A stretch of DNA of 64,000 bases from the NCBI GenBank assembly GCA_018806915.1, contig JAGKQI010000100.1, positions 2,728,001 to 2,792,000 on the forward strand, in the 5' to 3' direction. Below, in pieces: positions 32,254 through 42,580 of this stretch. The position numbers were made by a program, and so were the translations under genes. Numbering within the stretch: position 1 is the first letter of the stretch; every line of letters begins with the position of its first letter. This DNA is from Phytophthora colocasiae. Taxonomy: Eukaryota > Oomycota > Peronosporomycetes > Peronosporales > Peronosporaceae. Under the pieces are notes generated by a model that was not told the origin of the DNA, did not search any database, and saw only the letters and a list, made by a program, of their open reading frames with translations.

Positions 32254-34132
32254 CTAGACAGCACTCAGTACCGATTTACTCTGGAGAATCTTTATTCCCA
32301 GGTGCATCTGGAAATGAATCAAACGTGACGAGGTCTTCTCCGCTGTGATTCGTACGAGTTTTTCCACGCGGTTTGCTGTCAAACGATTTCTTCGCTTGGA
32401 GTGAATAAAGCCGTGGATAGTCCACGAACGTTCGCTTGCCGCAGACGACGTGGGGATGCAAAACAATCGCATCGCTAGTGGGCGTATGAGTTGGTATTTA
32501 GTTTGACGCGTTGTCCACCAATTCAATGGTGTATAAGACTGGACTCTTTTCTTCTTGTCTTCGCTCCAAGCCAATTTGTCGGTCACAAATTGCGTTATCT
32601 CAGCCGAAACCTTTTGTTTTTCTTCCGGATCCGCTGAAATCATTGCAGCGGCGTCGGAAATAGCATCATCAAGTTCATCATCTGAAAAACAACTCGTATC
32701 TAGTAGTTGATCGAACAGGTAACCAATTTTCATGGAAGGCGTAATGAAATCCTTCTCTCGCGACTTTATAAAATTGCGAATTTCGCCTTGTAGAAGTCGG
32801 AGCTGGTGGACGCTGTTGTCCAATTCTTCGTGGTAAACTTTGTTTCGTGATAGTTGTCTGAACTGCGTGAAGACCGCAGAAACAAAACTACCATCGCTCT
32901 CAAAATCCGCTAGGGATGCGTTGATAGGATGAAGTAGCAATAGCGCAGCATCGAGTTTTGACCAGAAGTTAGCATCGCTCACCAAAGCCCTTGCCTTAGT
33001 AAGCTTTTCGTGTGCTTTCTTCTGTTTATAAATCGAGTCCAATGAACTGTCTTCTAGAACCGCTTGGATAACGTGCTTATTTCGCTGGACACTCTTCATG
33101 CAAGCTTCGGATGTATACCAACGCGTAGGAACTGGCAGACACAGTCTGCGGCGTGATTCAAAGCTCAATCCCTTCTGGATTTTCTCGAAGTCTAGTAGGA
33201 TATACCGACTGAGAATAAACTTTGACAACCACGTTGCACTATCGAGAACATATTTCACAGGCTCCAACGCGAGCACGTCTTTCATAATTAGATTCATCAT
33301 GTGAGCTCCACACCCGTTGCAGGTCAGATTTGGCCGGTTGTCCTTCAACACTTTCCATGCTTTCTTCATATTTTTTGCGTTGTCCGTCACGACACCACAG
33401 ACTGCGCCTGGCCTCATGATCTCCTCAATCTCAGCAATAACCTCCTCAATTCGACCGGCAATATACTCCCCTGTGTGTTGACTGTCACCAATTGCTACAG
33501 AGGACCAAAACACTGGGCTCATCCGCGGAGATGTGATCACAAAGTTCACTATACTTGCTTATTTGGATTGGCCCAACCATCGGAAACAACAGTCACATAC
33601 GGTTCATTTTTAATTGCATCGATCACGTTCTTCTTTTCCCGTTTGTAAGTGACATCGAGAAGGGGCCCCGCGAGCTTGTATCGAGAAGGTAACTTGAAGT
33701 CGGGTCGAAGGTGCTTAAAAAAAGCAACTTCATTTTAGGATCTTCAAGCACACGAAAGGATATCCCTGTCGCGTAAAACGCCATCGCCAAGTCGAGCTCA
33801 AGCTCAGCTTGGCCGTGCTCGTGCAGGCGTTGAGTTTTGGGCGGGGTCTTCCGAGCTGTAGATGGTGAGCGTGGCGTCCCAAGTGATCGTCGCTTTTTCG
33901 TCCTTTTGGGCGTCGAAGGTGGTGAGGAGGGAGCATACCTCTGCTTAATGTCAGCGGGAAAGCAACAAGAGCGTACATGTCCTTTTAAATGTTTGCCGAC
34001 TTGAGCAATGCGAAATAATAGCTTGTTGCAATGTGGACAAGATACGTCCGGGTGCTTCTTTCCATCGCCTTTCGGTATCACGATCTTGAAGAGGTCCCAA
34101 ATTGGAGACGTCGGCTTTCCTTTTGGCGGCAT
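32254..34132 (-). pseudogene. hAT transposase with BED finger, frameshifted
   Basis: Three consecutive minus-strand frames make up one transposase. The frame 34132-33623 carries a BED zinc finger (CPHCNKLLFRIAQVGKHLKGH). A short middle frame (about 33670-33560) carries VTVVSDGWANPN, with the likely first catalytic Asp. The frame 33549-32254 carries VVTDNAKNMKKAW (second Asp), the CGAHMMNLIMKD helix and the C-terminal dimerisation region (SSAASERSWTIHGFIHSKRRN). Two shifts at about 33680 and 33555 break it. The element is therefore non-autonomous. Confidence 0.85.
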
Positions 34133-34416
34133 TTCGAGCAGTTCGAGTCGGGGTGGAGGGGAGGGGGGTGGTGGAGGAGTAGTGCAAATAGTGTTTTTCT
34201 TCTAATGACTGAGGTCTTCGATGAAATAGTCAGTTAGGCAGTGCAGCAGTACAAGAAATCGTGAAAGCTGCCGAATGTGGAAACGTTGAGATTGTGATTC
34301 ACGCAAAAATCCTACTTTGTGGACCTTAGACTAATTAGGACTAATTAGGACTAATTAGTGTTCACTAATTAGTTTTTGACTATTTAGTTGTAGTCATTTA
34401 CAATCCTAAGTGTACA

Positions 34417-34726
34417 ATATTCCTAGAGGTCGTGCTGTAAAGTTCCTTGCACTGTATCAATATCCATCTAATGATGCCTTCATGACAGCTTCGGATGGCA
34501 AGTAATCGCCACACCGAAGCGCCGATATCCAGCGTCACATTTGACGGCTGCGGCAAAGTGCTGAAGCTGATTACTCAGACAGCGGGGGCTTGAATGTCGT
34601 GGTAATCATGTCACCAGCGAGGGTTGCCCTAAAAAAAAACAACAGCGACAATACCGTGAACACTACACATATCCGACAGTACCAAGACAAATTCATAAAA
34701 GAAGAATAAAAGCTTCTATATTTCAG
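34417..34726. repeat. Array spacer C-D, part right of the hAT element
   Basis: Continuation of the shared 3' block of the array unit, from AATATTCCTAGAGGTC to the stop side of copy D. No gene. Confidence 0.7.
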
Positions 34727-35545
34727 TTAAACTAGGCTAGCTGGAGCACCGCTAATAGGCGTCTCTGCACCAGTGTACGTCGTGTGATCCTCCTCGTGGT
34801 CCTTCACCGCCTCCTTCTGCAGATTCAGGTACTTCCAGAACATGAACATGGCCACAGGGTAGTGCACCATCGCGATGATCATCAAAAAGAACGAGGCCTT
34901 GAACGACGCATCGTCCTCCTTGCCCAGAGGCTTCGACTGCACCACCCACAGCACAAACGTCAACATGGCAGTGAAGCACGCAACACTCGCCAGGAAGAAA
35001 CCTCCACCCACCCACTTCTTGTTACCCTTACGGCAAGTGACAGCTCCCAGCATCGCGATGATCGCCATCAAACCGTTCGACAGACTCATGCCGCCGAACG
35101 TCATGGTGGCCGTGCCTAGTAGGCCACACGACTTGTCCAGGAACTTGTCGAACTCTTCCGCGTCCATTCCAGCGGCGGTGGCTAATACGGTGGCATACGC
35201 GAGCTGTTCCTCGTCACTTACGTCGCCTGCGTTACCGTATCCCTTGCAGATACCGTCGGACGAGTACTTGGACCACACAGCATTGTTGAGCACGGACAAC
35301 TCATCGTACGAGGACCCGAACTTGTAGTAGAAGCAGTGGTCGAACGTTGTGCTATTGGTGGTTTCACTGTCGACGCAGAAGCCCATGAGACCGGCCTTGA
35401 AGTTGGTCGAGGTGATATCACTAGCGAGTGCTGCGTTCACCGTCTTGTTGGCGCTCCACATGGGGAGGATGAAGGCGGCGATGTTGTAGATGGTAGCGAT
35501 GATGATCATGGCGACGGCTCCGAACGCGAACTTGTTGAACGCCAT
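34727..35545 (-). CDS. Four-helix membrane protein, inner copy D
   Basis: 272 residues. N-terminal half of the A-S-D type (residues 41-43), tail DHEED...ETPISGAPASLV. The hAT element at 31482-34408 lies in the spacer on its 3' side. Otherwise as copy B. Confidence 0.88.
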   Translation of the reverse strand: MAFNKFAFGAVAMIIIATIYNIAAFILPMWSANKTVNAALASDITSTNFKAGLMGFCVDSETTNSTTFDHCFYYKFGSSYDELSVLNNAVWSKYSSDGICKGYGNAGDVSDEEQLAYATVLATAAGMDAEEFDKFLDKSCGLLGTATMTFGGMSLSNGLMAIIAMLGAVTCRKGNKKWVGGGFFLASVACFTAMLTFVLWVVQSKPLGKEDDASFKASFFLMIIAMVHYPVAMFMFWKYLNLQKEAVKDHEEDHTTYTGAETPISGAPASLV

Positions 35546-36261
35546 GGTTACTGGTAGAGAATTGGTGGTGAGTTCCTTTTGCTGGTTGCTTGCTATGAGT
35601 CAAGATTGAAAGTGGGTTGGCTGACGTGGTCTGGGCATCGCCAAATTCGCAGCCGTAGATGGCTTAACTGATCACCAGATTTGTGGCTAGAAGTAGCCTC
35701 CAACCGCTTCAATTGGTCATGATGAATGCTGGAAAAAAATCGGAAGCAACCTTTGTCTTTACGTGAACATATCGGATACACCATCCCATTTGCATCTAGG
35801 CTTGGTCAACTGCATAAACAACAGATACGAAACTGGCTGGTCTCAAATCGAGATGGCTACATACTGTAGTATTATACTAGTACTGTATAATTTATACAGT
35901 GCTTCACTGCCGTGGTATAGTAGAAATTAGTAGCTACCGATACTATACATGTAGTACGGTATCATGTTTATAGTACTTCAGACCTTTCTGATTCAACTAC
36001 CGCACTCTGGTACTATCTAGCTACTATCGAACTACTATCACTCCTAGGAGCTCATTTAGTCAAGCGATCTTGACTTTCCGGCCGCCCTGCCTTAGGCCCT
36101 ATGCAAGCACATCGAGACTCCCGCGCATCATGAAGCGCGACAGATGTGGACCACATCTTAGTTCCATAGTACTATAGTAGCATACTATAGTAATGGATTA
36201 GGTTTACATGTATTAGTACTATAGTAGTATCTGTCAGGGTAGTATATCAGAGCCTCTGATT
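35546..36261. repeat. Array spacer D-E, part left of hAT 2
   Basis: Shared 5' flank blocks of the array unit and the palindrome block (about 36168-36240). It ends with the first copy of the hAT target CTCTGATT (36254-36261). No gene. Confidence 0.7.
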
Positions 36262-36537
36262 CAGGGATTGGTAGCAGTTTTCGAACTAGTACTGTTAGTA
36301 CTAAATAATTTAAGTAATATCACTATAGCAGTTAGCAGGTTGGGGCATTGCCGCCTTTAGTATTATACCAAAATTAGCAGGTTTGCAAAAGCTGCGATTA
36401 GTACTAAAAAAAGTACTAAAAAGTAAAAAAAAAAGTGCTAAATCTTAGAAGGTCGCACTGGGTACATTCCCGCCTTCAATCTCACACTCGGGTGCATTCG
36501 CGCTCAGTTCGTGTTTAGCCAAGTCGTACGGACCGCT

Positions 36538-36666
36538 ATGAAGTGCGCAAAAAGCACTTGTGACTTCGGTCACCTGTCGAAAACCTACCCATGTACCATT
36601 TGCGGCCGCCGCGTTCATCACGTGTGCAGCAATGAGCTATGTGTAGACGCTCCACTCTCCAAATAG
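36538..36666 (+). CDS. Small Cys/His-rich protein in hAT 2
   Basis: A 42-residue frame starting MKCAKSTCDFGHLSK and containing CTICGRRVHHVCSNELC. The C-x2-C, H-H-x-C and C-x4-C spacing looks like a small zinc finger of the type found at the N-terminus of some transposases. It could be the first exon of the element's transposase rather than a separate gene. Confidence 0.45.
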   Translation: MKCAKSTCDFGHLSKTYPCTICGRRVHHVCSNELCVDAPLSK

Positions 36667-36758
36667 TATGCTGTGAAACGTTAAGGCCTGACAAGTCCCA
36701 GTATACTATTTTTTAACGCGTCATTGTATGCTGTGCTAGTTTCTGCAGTGTTGACTGT

Positions 36759-37289
36759 GTGCGCAGTTTTCGTGGTGTCGATGGCGCAGAATACGAGTCG
36801 ACATTGAGCAGCATATCAGGCATTTCGCCCTCCAGCCGCTTCTTCACAGTGCTTAGTACACCAGAAGCACTAGAGCCGGAACCAGAAGCGGATGTATCGG
36901 ACTGCTTGGTGGACGGTATCCCTGCGTCGATGACACACCATATCCAGCGTGGTACAGACTCTGTGTGGCAAGTCATCCATCGGTTAGACAAGTCGGTCAA
37001 GCATCGAAACTCCGTATTCACACATATATGTCTACTCTGTGCTGGAGACCCCAAAAAATCATGGAAGCAGGGACATGCTCAATTTCCCTCCATTTCAAAG
37101 CTAGCCAGGGTTTGGTTGGGCCGTTGCTCATCTACCGCTTATCAAGAGCGGGTTTTCTCAGCTGGATCGTTTGTTATGGGTCCACTCCGCACTCGGACAG
37201 CTAATGACCGAGCTGAGCAACAGCTCATTCTGCACCATAACCGCAAAGAGATCGAGCGCATTGAGGCTACAAAGAGAAATGCATGGTAG
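36759..37289 (+). pseudogene. hAT transposase remnant: internal region joined to C-terminal dimerisation domain
   Basis: A frame of 176 codons. The first part has a finger-like CLLC segment after VWQVIHRLDKSVKHRN. From about residue 108 it reads as a hAT C-terminal dimerisation region (FPSISKLARVWLGRCSSTAYQERVFSAG). The whole catalytic core between them is missing, so this is a deletion derivative. Confidence 0.6.
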
Positions 37290-37449
37290 CCCCATTTAGT
37301 ACTAATGGTTTAGTAATATTTCACAGATATCTGTTTTGATTAAGGTGCCATTAATTAATATCACAAATTTAGCAGTTTTTGAGATGGCCTCCATTAGCAT
37401 TATTTTATTTTTGCCAAAATCCGAAGTGCTACCAATCCCTGCTCTGATT

Positions 37450-38209
37450 CAGAGGGAAACCCCGTTACCTGAGCACACGACTCGTTTGTCACGAGGTAGA
37501 GGTCATGCTGTAAAGTTACTTGCACTACTTGTACTTGCCAAAATCCATCTAATGATGTCTTCATGACAGCTTCGGATGGCAAGTAATCGCCACACCGAAG
37601 CGCCAGCCATGGATAACCAGCCTCACATTTGTGGTGCTTCGGCACTGGTGACGCATCTTGACGGGCTGCGGCAAAGTGCTGCCAAATATCCACCTGGAAG
37701 CTGATTACTGAGACAGCGGGGGCTTGAACGTCGTGGTAATCATGAGTCACCAACGTCGTTCTGGATCTCGTGCCCGAGCCCAAATGAATGAATGCCTCCA
37801 ACAACTTCCCCAGTATTCGCGTTTAGGACGGTTTATTTTGTCGAACCCTCGACTCTTTACTCGTCGCAATCCCAGGCCACTACTCGACAACAATGGACTT
37901 CTTCAGCCCCCTCCGCTTCTCCTTGGATAAGGCCGGATTTCAAATAGCTTTTAGTAGTTACGTTAGCGTCTGCTATAGTTATCCGCTCATCGAGAAGAAT
38001 TTAACACGACCAAGGTTTGCCCCCGCCCCCCCATAGGGTTGCCCTAAAATTTAAAACCACCAGAGCCGCATGGTTCTTTCGGGATGATCAATGCTATTTA
38101 AACGAGGACACATGTACAGCTACAACAGCGCGACAATAGCGTGAACGCTACATATCCGACAGTACCAAGACAAATTCACAAAAGAAGAATAAAAGCTACT
38201 ATATTTCAG
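37450..38209. repeat. Array spacer D-E, right part with MITE-like insert
   Basis: 3' block of copy E, shared with copy G (43263 onward). Relative to spacers B-C, C-D and E-F it carries an extra segment of about 280 bp (roughly 37756-38036) with a C-rich end. A plus-strand frame here (37724-37930, with QRRSGSRARAQMNECLQQLPQ) is present unchanged in both copies, but I cannot call it a gene. A TTAA at 38098-38101 is the empty counterpart of the piggyBac-type insertion. Confidence 0.6.
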
Positions 38210-39028
38210 TTAAACTAGGCTAGCTGGAGCACCGCTAACAGGCGTCTCTGCACCAGTGTACGTCGTGTGATCCTCCTCCAGGTCCTTCACCGCCTCCTTC
38301 TGCAGATTCAGGTACTTCCAGAACATGAACATGGCCACAGGGTAGTGCACCATCGCGATGATCATCAAAAAGAACGAGGCCTTGAACGACGCATCGTCCT
38401 CCTTGCCCAGAGGCTTCGACTGCACCACCCACAGCACAAACGTCAACATGGCAGTGAAGCACGCAACACTCGCCAGGAAGAAACCTCCACCCACCCACTT
38501 CTTGTTACCCTTACGGCAAGTGACAGCTCCCAGCATCGCGATGATCGCCATCAAACCGTTCGACAGACTCATGCCGCCGAACGTCATGGTGGCCGTGCCT
38601 AGTAGGCCACACGACTTGTCCAGGAACTTGTCGAACTCTTCCGCGTCCATTCCAGCGGCGGTGGCTAATACGGTGGCATACGCGAGCTGTTCCTCGTCAC
38701 TTACGTCGCCTGCGTTACCGTATCCCTTGCAGATACCGTCGGACGAGTACTTGGACCACACAGCATTGTTGAGTACGGACAACTCATCGTACGAGGACCC
38801 GAACTTGTAGTAGAAGCAGTGGTCGAACGTTGTGCTATTGGTGGTTTCACTGTCGACGCAGAAGCCCATGAGACCGGCCTTGAAGTTGGTCGAGGTGATA
38901 TCACTAGCGAGTGCTGCGTTCACCGTCTTGTTGGCGCTCCACATGGGGAGGATGAAGGCGGCGATGTTGTAGATGGTAGCGATGATGATCATGGCGACGG
39001 CTCCGAACGCGAACTTGTTGAACGCCAT
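38210..39028 (-). CDS. Four-helix membrane protein, inner copy E
   Basis: 272 residues. A-S-D at residues 41-43, tail DLEED...ETPVSGAPASLV. The long 3' flank (37450-38209) is shared with copy G. Otherwise as copy B. Confidence 0.88.
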   Translation of the reverse strand: MAFNKFAFGAVAMIIIATIYNIAAFILPMWSANKTVNAALASDITSTNFKAGLMGFCVDSETTNSTTFDHCFYYKFGSSYDELSVLNNAVWSKYSSDGICKGYGNAGDVSDEEQLAYATVLATAAGMDAEEFDKFLDKSCGLLGTATMTFGGMSLSNGLMAIIAMLGAVTCRKGNKKWVGGGFFLASVACFTAMLTFVLWVVQSKPLGKEDDASFKASFFLMIIAMVHYPVAMFMFWKYLNLQKEAVKDLEEDHTTYTGAETPVSGAPASLV

Positions 39029-39787
39029 GGTTACTGGTAGAGAATTGGTGGTGAGTTCCTTTTGCTGGTTGCTTGCTATGAGTCAAGATTGAAAGTAGGT
39101 TGGCTGACGTGGTCCAGGCATCGCCAAATCCGCAGCCGTAGATGGCTTAACTGATCACCAGATTTGTGGCTAGATGTAGCCTCCAACCACTTGAATTGGT
39201 CATGATGAAAGCTGGAAGTTGGAAAAAATCGAGCTACCGAAGCAATCGGAAGCAACCTTTGTCATATCGGATACACCATCCCATTTGCATCTAGGCTTGG
39301 TCAACTGCATAAACAACTATATACTGTAGTATTATACTAGTACTGTATAATTTATACAGTGCTTCACTGCCGTGGTATAGTAGAAATTAGTAGCTACCGG
39401 TACTATACATGTAGTATCATGTTGATAGTACTTCAGACCTTTCTGATTCAACTACCGCACTCTGGTACTATCTAGCTACTATCGAACTACTATCACTCCT
39501 AGGAGCTCATTTAGTCAAGCGATCTTGACTTTCCGGCCGCCCTGCCTTAGGCCCTATGCAAGCACATCGAGACTCCCGCGCATCATGAAGCGCGACAGAT
39601 GTGGACCACATCTTAGTTCCATAGTACTATAGTAGCATACTATAGTAATGGATTAGGTTTACATGTACTAGTACTATATTTATATATAGTAGTATCTGTC
39701 AGGGACGACTGTGTAGTCGTTTGTCACGAGGTGGTAACGTATAGTTGTAATGCAGTGTACAATATTCCTAGAGGTCATGCTGTAAAG
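39029..39787. repeat. Array spacer E-F, left part
   Basis: Shared 5' flank blocks, the palindrome block (about 39614-39700) and the uninterrupted CAGTGTACAATATTCC site near 39752, which is empty for hAT 1. It ends with AGGTCATGCTGTAAAG (39772-39787), repeated at 41460-41475. No gene. Confidence 0.7.
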
Positions 39788-40075
39788 AAGAAGAAATTGA
39801 AGTTGATTAACTGGTTATTCCTGGTTGCTACTACTTGGCATGGCTATTGAAGGTTTGATTGTGATTGTGAATTGTTTCAATGGGATATTGAATGGGGGGG
39901 TTCACACCGATAAATTGCTTTTCAGTGGGGGGGTTCACACCGGTAAATTGCTTTTCAGTAACTGGAAAAACATTCCCGCTCTGTCCCACTCTCTGATCTG
40001 GAGATCTTCTCGTTGCATTCGCACCAGTAAGCCTTCAGTAGTCCCCCTTCGAGCTCTCCGACAGGACAAAGAAAG

Positions 40076-40597
40076 ATGGGGGACGCTTTGTCGCCTCAGG
40101 AGATCGCCATCGTAAGCTGGTTTGAGTCGCGAAATGATGACTGGCGCGACTACGACTGCGAGTCCAGTGAGGATGACGACGAGAACAGCATCGCCATGCT
40201 TTTGGCGTGCACAACAGGCAGCTTCAACAGCCTCCCGGCAGTTTACAGACTAGAAGAAGATGTAAGTTGGTGGATGAAGCCCCGCAGCACAGAGTGGATT
40301 GACTCCTCAAGCACGCTTTTTGATGATGCAAGGTTCTACGAGAATTTCCGCATGCATCGAGGCGTCTTCCAGAGACTTCTAGGGCGTGTAGAGGGGGCAA
40401 TATCGCGGTCCGATACAAACTTTCGCAAAGGTGTTCCGGCTGATCGTGTGTTGCTGGCATTTTTGTTCTACTCGGCGCATGGGACTACGTTTAAGGTGCT
40501 GCACGAAAAGTTTGAAAGCAAATTCTTCACTTTCAAAGTAGCCATCTTCGTCTGCATCCAGCGTGCTGGAAGTTGTCTGGTGGTAGAACGCCTCTGA
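40076..40597 (+). pseudogene. Harbinger transposase, N-terminal fragment
   Basis: The frame begins MGDALSPQEIAIVSWFESR and reaches the transposase helix-turn-helix region (RFYENFRMHRGVFQRLLGRV, ADRVLLAFLFYSAHGTTFK). Homology ends near 40515, and the remaining codons are antisense to the Myb-like gene. The DDE catalytic domain is deleted. Confidence 0.75.
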
Positions 40598-41155
40598 CGA
40601 TACTGTGGTGTCCTCACGCTCGAATATAGGTGTAGACGAAACCAAAGAAGCCGGCTCGACAGAGTCATCTCCCCCTAGCACGTTCTTGAGCGCGTTAAAA
40701 ACGGCGATGTCCATTTCTGCGTTGCGGGCTTCTGCCTTATTCACTTCGCGGATTTCTTTTCGTTCACGCTTGGAGAGACCAAACCAGTCGCCTCTGCCCG
40801 TCGAGCCGATAAGCCGGTTGTTGTTAAAGCCCACGATGAACTTGTACACGGCCGGTAGCGTGTTCTTTTTATCGGTCACGGCCTTTTCGGTGCGGTAGGT
40901 GGAGCCTCCACAAAGTGCTGTGAAGCCCTTGTATATATCGGAGTTCAGGGCTGCCGCAGACTCTCCTTTGTCGCGAGGCTTCTCGACTTCAGCGCGCCAG
41001 GCCTGGATAAGCTTCAGGATTTCCTCGGTAGTCCAGTTCGGGCCACGTGGACGTGGAGACGGCCGCCCCGTACCAACGGTCGAACTAACATGATCCCCAA
41101 CGGTGCTCTCCGCAGCCTGCACAGGCGCAGCGACGCCTCCGAGCGCCTCCGCCAT
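40379..41155 (-). CDS. Harbinger Myb/SANT-like DNA-binding protein
   Basis: Convergent to the transposase fragment. It contains a trihelix/SANT-like segment (PNWTTEEILKLIQAWRAEV, about residues 44-62) and an RDNKG-like middle (DWFGLSKRERKEIREVNKAEARNAEMD). This is the accessory DNA-binding protein that Harbinger elements encode. I start it at the ATG 41155, because the ATG at 41320 lies in terminal repeat DNA. Its last 40 or so codons overlap the deletion junction and are probably not original. Confidence 0.65.
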   Translation of the reverse strand: MAEALGGVAAPVQAAESTVGDHVSSTVGTGRPSPRPRGPNWTTEEILKLIQAWRAEVEKPRDKGESAAALNSDIYKGFTALCGGSTYRTEKAVTDKKNTLPAVYKFIVGFNNNRLIGSTGRGDWFGLSKRERKEIREVNKAEARNAEMDIAVFNALKNVLGGDDSVEPASLVSSTPIFEREDTTVSSEAFYHQTTSSTLDADEDGYFESEEFAFKLFVQHLKRSPMRRVEQKCQQHTISRNTFAKVCIGPRYCPLYTP

Positions 41156-41459
41156 CTTCGACGAACAGGATCTTGGTCTCCCCTCCCTGCCTACTGAAGA
41201 ATTGAATTTACCGACGGAATTCCGAGTAGCAAATTTCCTACTCGGAAAAAGAGCATCGTCTGCCGCTTTTTCCAGTAAGGTGGTATTGCAAGTACTACCT
41301 TTTGGCTGTACCTTTTCCATTTACCGAGTGAAAACTTACCGGTGTTAACCCCCCCCCCCCCCCCCCCAATGCTAATCATTTCTTATCATCTGGAAAAGAA
41401 CGCCTGCCAAGTGCGTGGCTTTGTGGTGCGTACACCAGTGGACCACCAGGAGGCCCTCA

Positions 41460-41761
41460 AGGTCATGCTGTAAAGTTACTACAGTATCAAAATCCATCTA
41501 ATGATGCCTTCATGACAGCTTCGGATGGCAAGTAATCGCCACACCGAAGCGCCGATATCCAGCGTCACATTTGACGGCTGCGGCAAAGTGCTGAAGCTGA
41601 TTACTCAGACAGCGGGGGCTTGAATGTCGTGGTAATCATGTCACCAGCGAGGGTTAAAAAAAAAAGTAACAACAGCGACAATACCGTAGTGTGAACACTA
41701 CACATATCCGACAGTACCAAGACAAATTCATAAAAGAAGAATAAAAGCTACTATATTTCAG
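41460..41761. repeat. Array spacer E-F, right part
   Basis: Shared 3' block of the array unit, starting with the second copy of the 16-bp repeat. No gene. Confidence 0.7.
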
Positions 41762-42580
41762 TTAAACTAGGCTAGCTGGAGCACCGCTAATAGGCGTCTC
41801 TGCACCAGTGTACGTCGTGTGATCCTCCTCGTGGTCCTTCACCGCCTCCTTCTGCAGATTCAGGTACTTCCAGAACATGAACATGGCCACAGGGTAGTGC
41901 ACCATCGCGATGATCATCAAAAAGAACGAGGCCTTGAACGACGCATCGTCCTCCTTGCCCAGAGGCTTCGACTGCACCACCCACAGCACAAACGTCAACA
42001 TGGCAGTGAAGCACGCAACACTCGCCAGGAAGAAACCTCCACCCACCCACTTCTTGTTACCCTTACGGCAAGTGACAGCTCCCAGCATCGCGATGATCGC
42101 CATCAAACCGTTCGACAGACTCATGCCGCCGAACGTCATGGTGGCCGTGCCTAGTAGGCCACACGACTTGTCCAGGAACTTGTCGAACTCTTCCGCGTCC
42201 ATTCCAGCGGCGGTGGCTAACACGGTGGCATACGCGAGCTGTTCCTCGTCACTTACGTCGCCTGCGTTACCGTATCCCTTGCAGATACCGTCGGACGAGT
42301 ACTTGGACCACACAGCATTGTTGAGCACGGACAACTCATCGTACGAGGACCCGAACTTGTAGTAGAAGCAGTGGTCGAACGTTGTGCTATTGGTGGTTTC
42401 ACTGTCGACGCAGAAGCCCACGAGACCGGCCTTGAAGTTGGTCGAGGTGATTTCATTAGTGAGTGCTGCGTTCACTGTCTTGTTGGCGCTCCACATGGGG
42501 AGGATGAAGGCGGCGATGTTGTAGATGGTAGCGATGATGATCATGGCGACGGCTCCGAACGCGAACTTGTTGAACGCCAT
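41762..42580 (-). CDS. Four-helix membrane protein, inner copy F
   Basis: 272 residues. T-N-E at residues 41-43 (shared only with G), a private M54V change, and tail DHEED...ETPISGAPASLV (shared with D). Intact. The combination of variants is a mosaic of other copies. Confidence 0.88.
   Translation of the reverse strand: MAFNKFAFGAVAMIIIATIYNIAAFILPMWSANKTVNAALTNEITSTNFKAGLVGFCVDSETTNSTTFDHCFYYKFGSSYDELSVLNNAVWSKYSSDGICKGYGNAGDVSDEEQLAYATVLATAAGMDAEEFDKFLDKSCGLLGTATMTFGGMSLSNGLMAIIAMLGAVTCRKGNKKWVGGGFFLASVACFTAMLTFVLWVVQSKPLGKEDDASFKASFFLMIIAMVHYPVAMFMFWKYLNLQKEAVKDHEEDHTTYTGAETPISGAPASLV

Larger units (their letters stand above)
31482..34408. mobile_element. hAT transposon 1 with captured gene fragment
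   Basis: 2927 bp flanked by the 8-bp duplication AGTGTACA (31474-31481 and 34409-34416). The ends are short imperfect inverted repeats of hAT type (TAGGGTTGGAAA on the left, TAGGATTGTAAA read inward from the right), followed by subterminal ACTAATTAGTCCTAATTA repeats on both sides. It contains a broken hAT transposase on the minus strand and, on the plus strand, a fragment of a non-transposon gene. The empty site is preserved in spacers B-C and E-F. Confidence 0.9.
36262..37441. mobile_element. hAT transposon 2, internally deleted
   Basis: 1180 bp flanked by the 8-bp duplication CTCTGATT (36254-36261 and 37442-37449). The terminal inverted repeats start CAGGGATTGGTAGCA on both ends. TTAGTACTA-type subterminal motifs occur on both sides. 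It holds a small Cys-rich frame and a fused transposase remnant. The corresponding spacer F-G near 43253 has a single CTCTGATT and no element. Confidence 0.9.
39894..41367. mobile_element. PIF/Harbinger element, internally deleted
   Basis: 1474 bp with G-rich inverted ends (GGGGGGGTTCACACCGGTAA on the left, the like with TTAACACCGGTAA on the right) and the 3-bp duplication AAT (39891-39893 and 41368-41370). The left end is duplicated in tandem as a 33-bp unit. The right end has run out to 19 consecutive C (41349-41367). It carries the two convergent genes typical of the superfamily, both damaged. Confidence 0.8.
39788..41459. mobile_element. Inserted segment flanked by 16-bp direct repeats, containing a Harbinger derivative
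   Basis: Relative to the sister spacers, 1672 bp are extra here, bounded by direct copies of AGGTCATGCTGTAAAG (39772-39787 and 41460-41475). Only the middle (39894-41367) is the Harbinger element. About 106 bp on the left and 92 bp on the right belong to a host sequence that was apparently inserted first. Long target duplications are typical of target-primed reverse transcription, but the origin of the outer sequence is not recognised. Confidence 0.6.
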
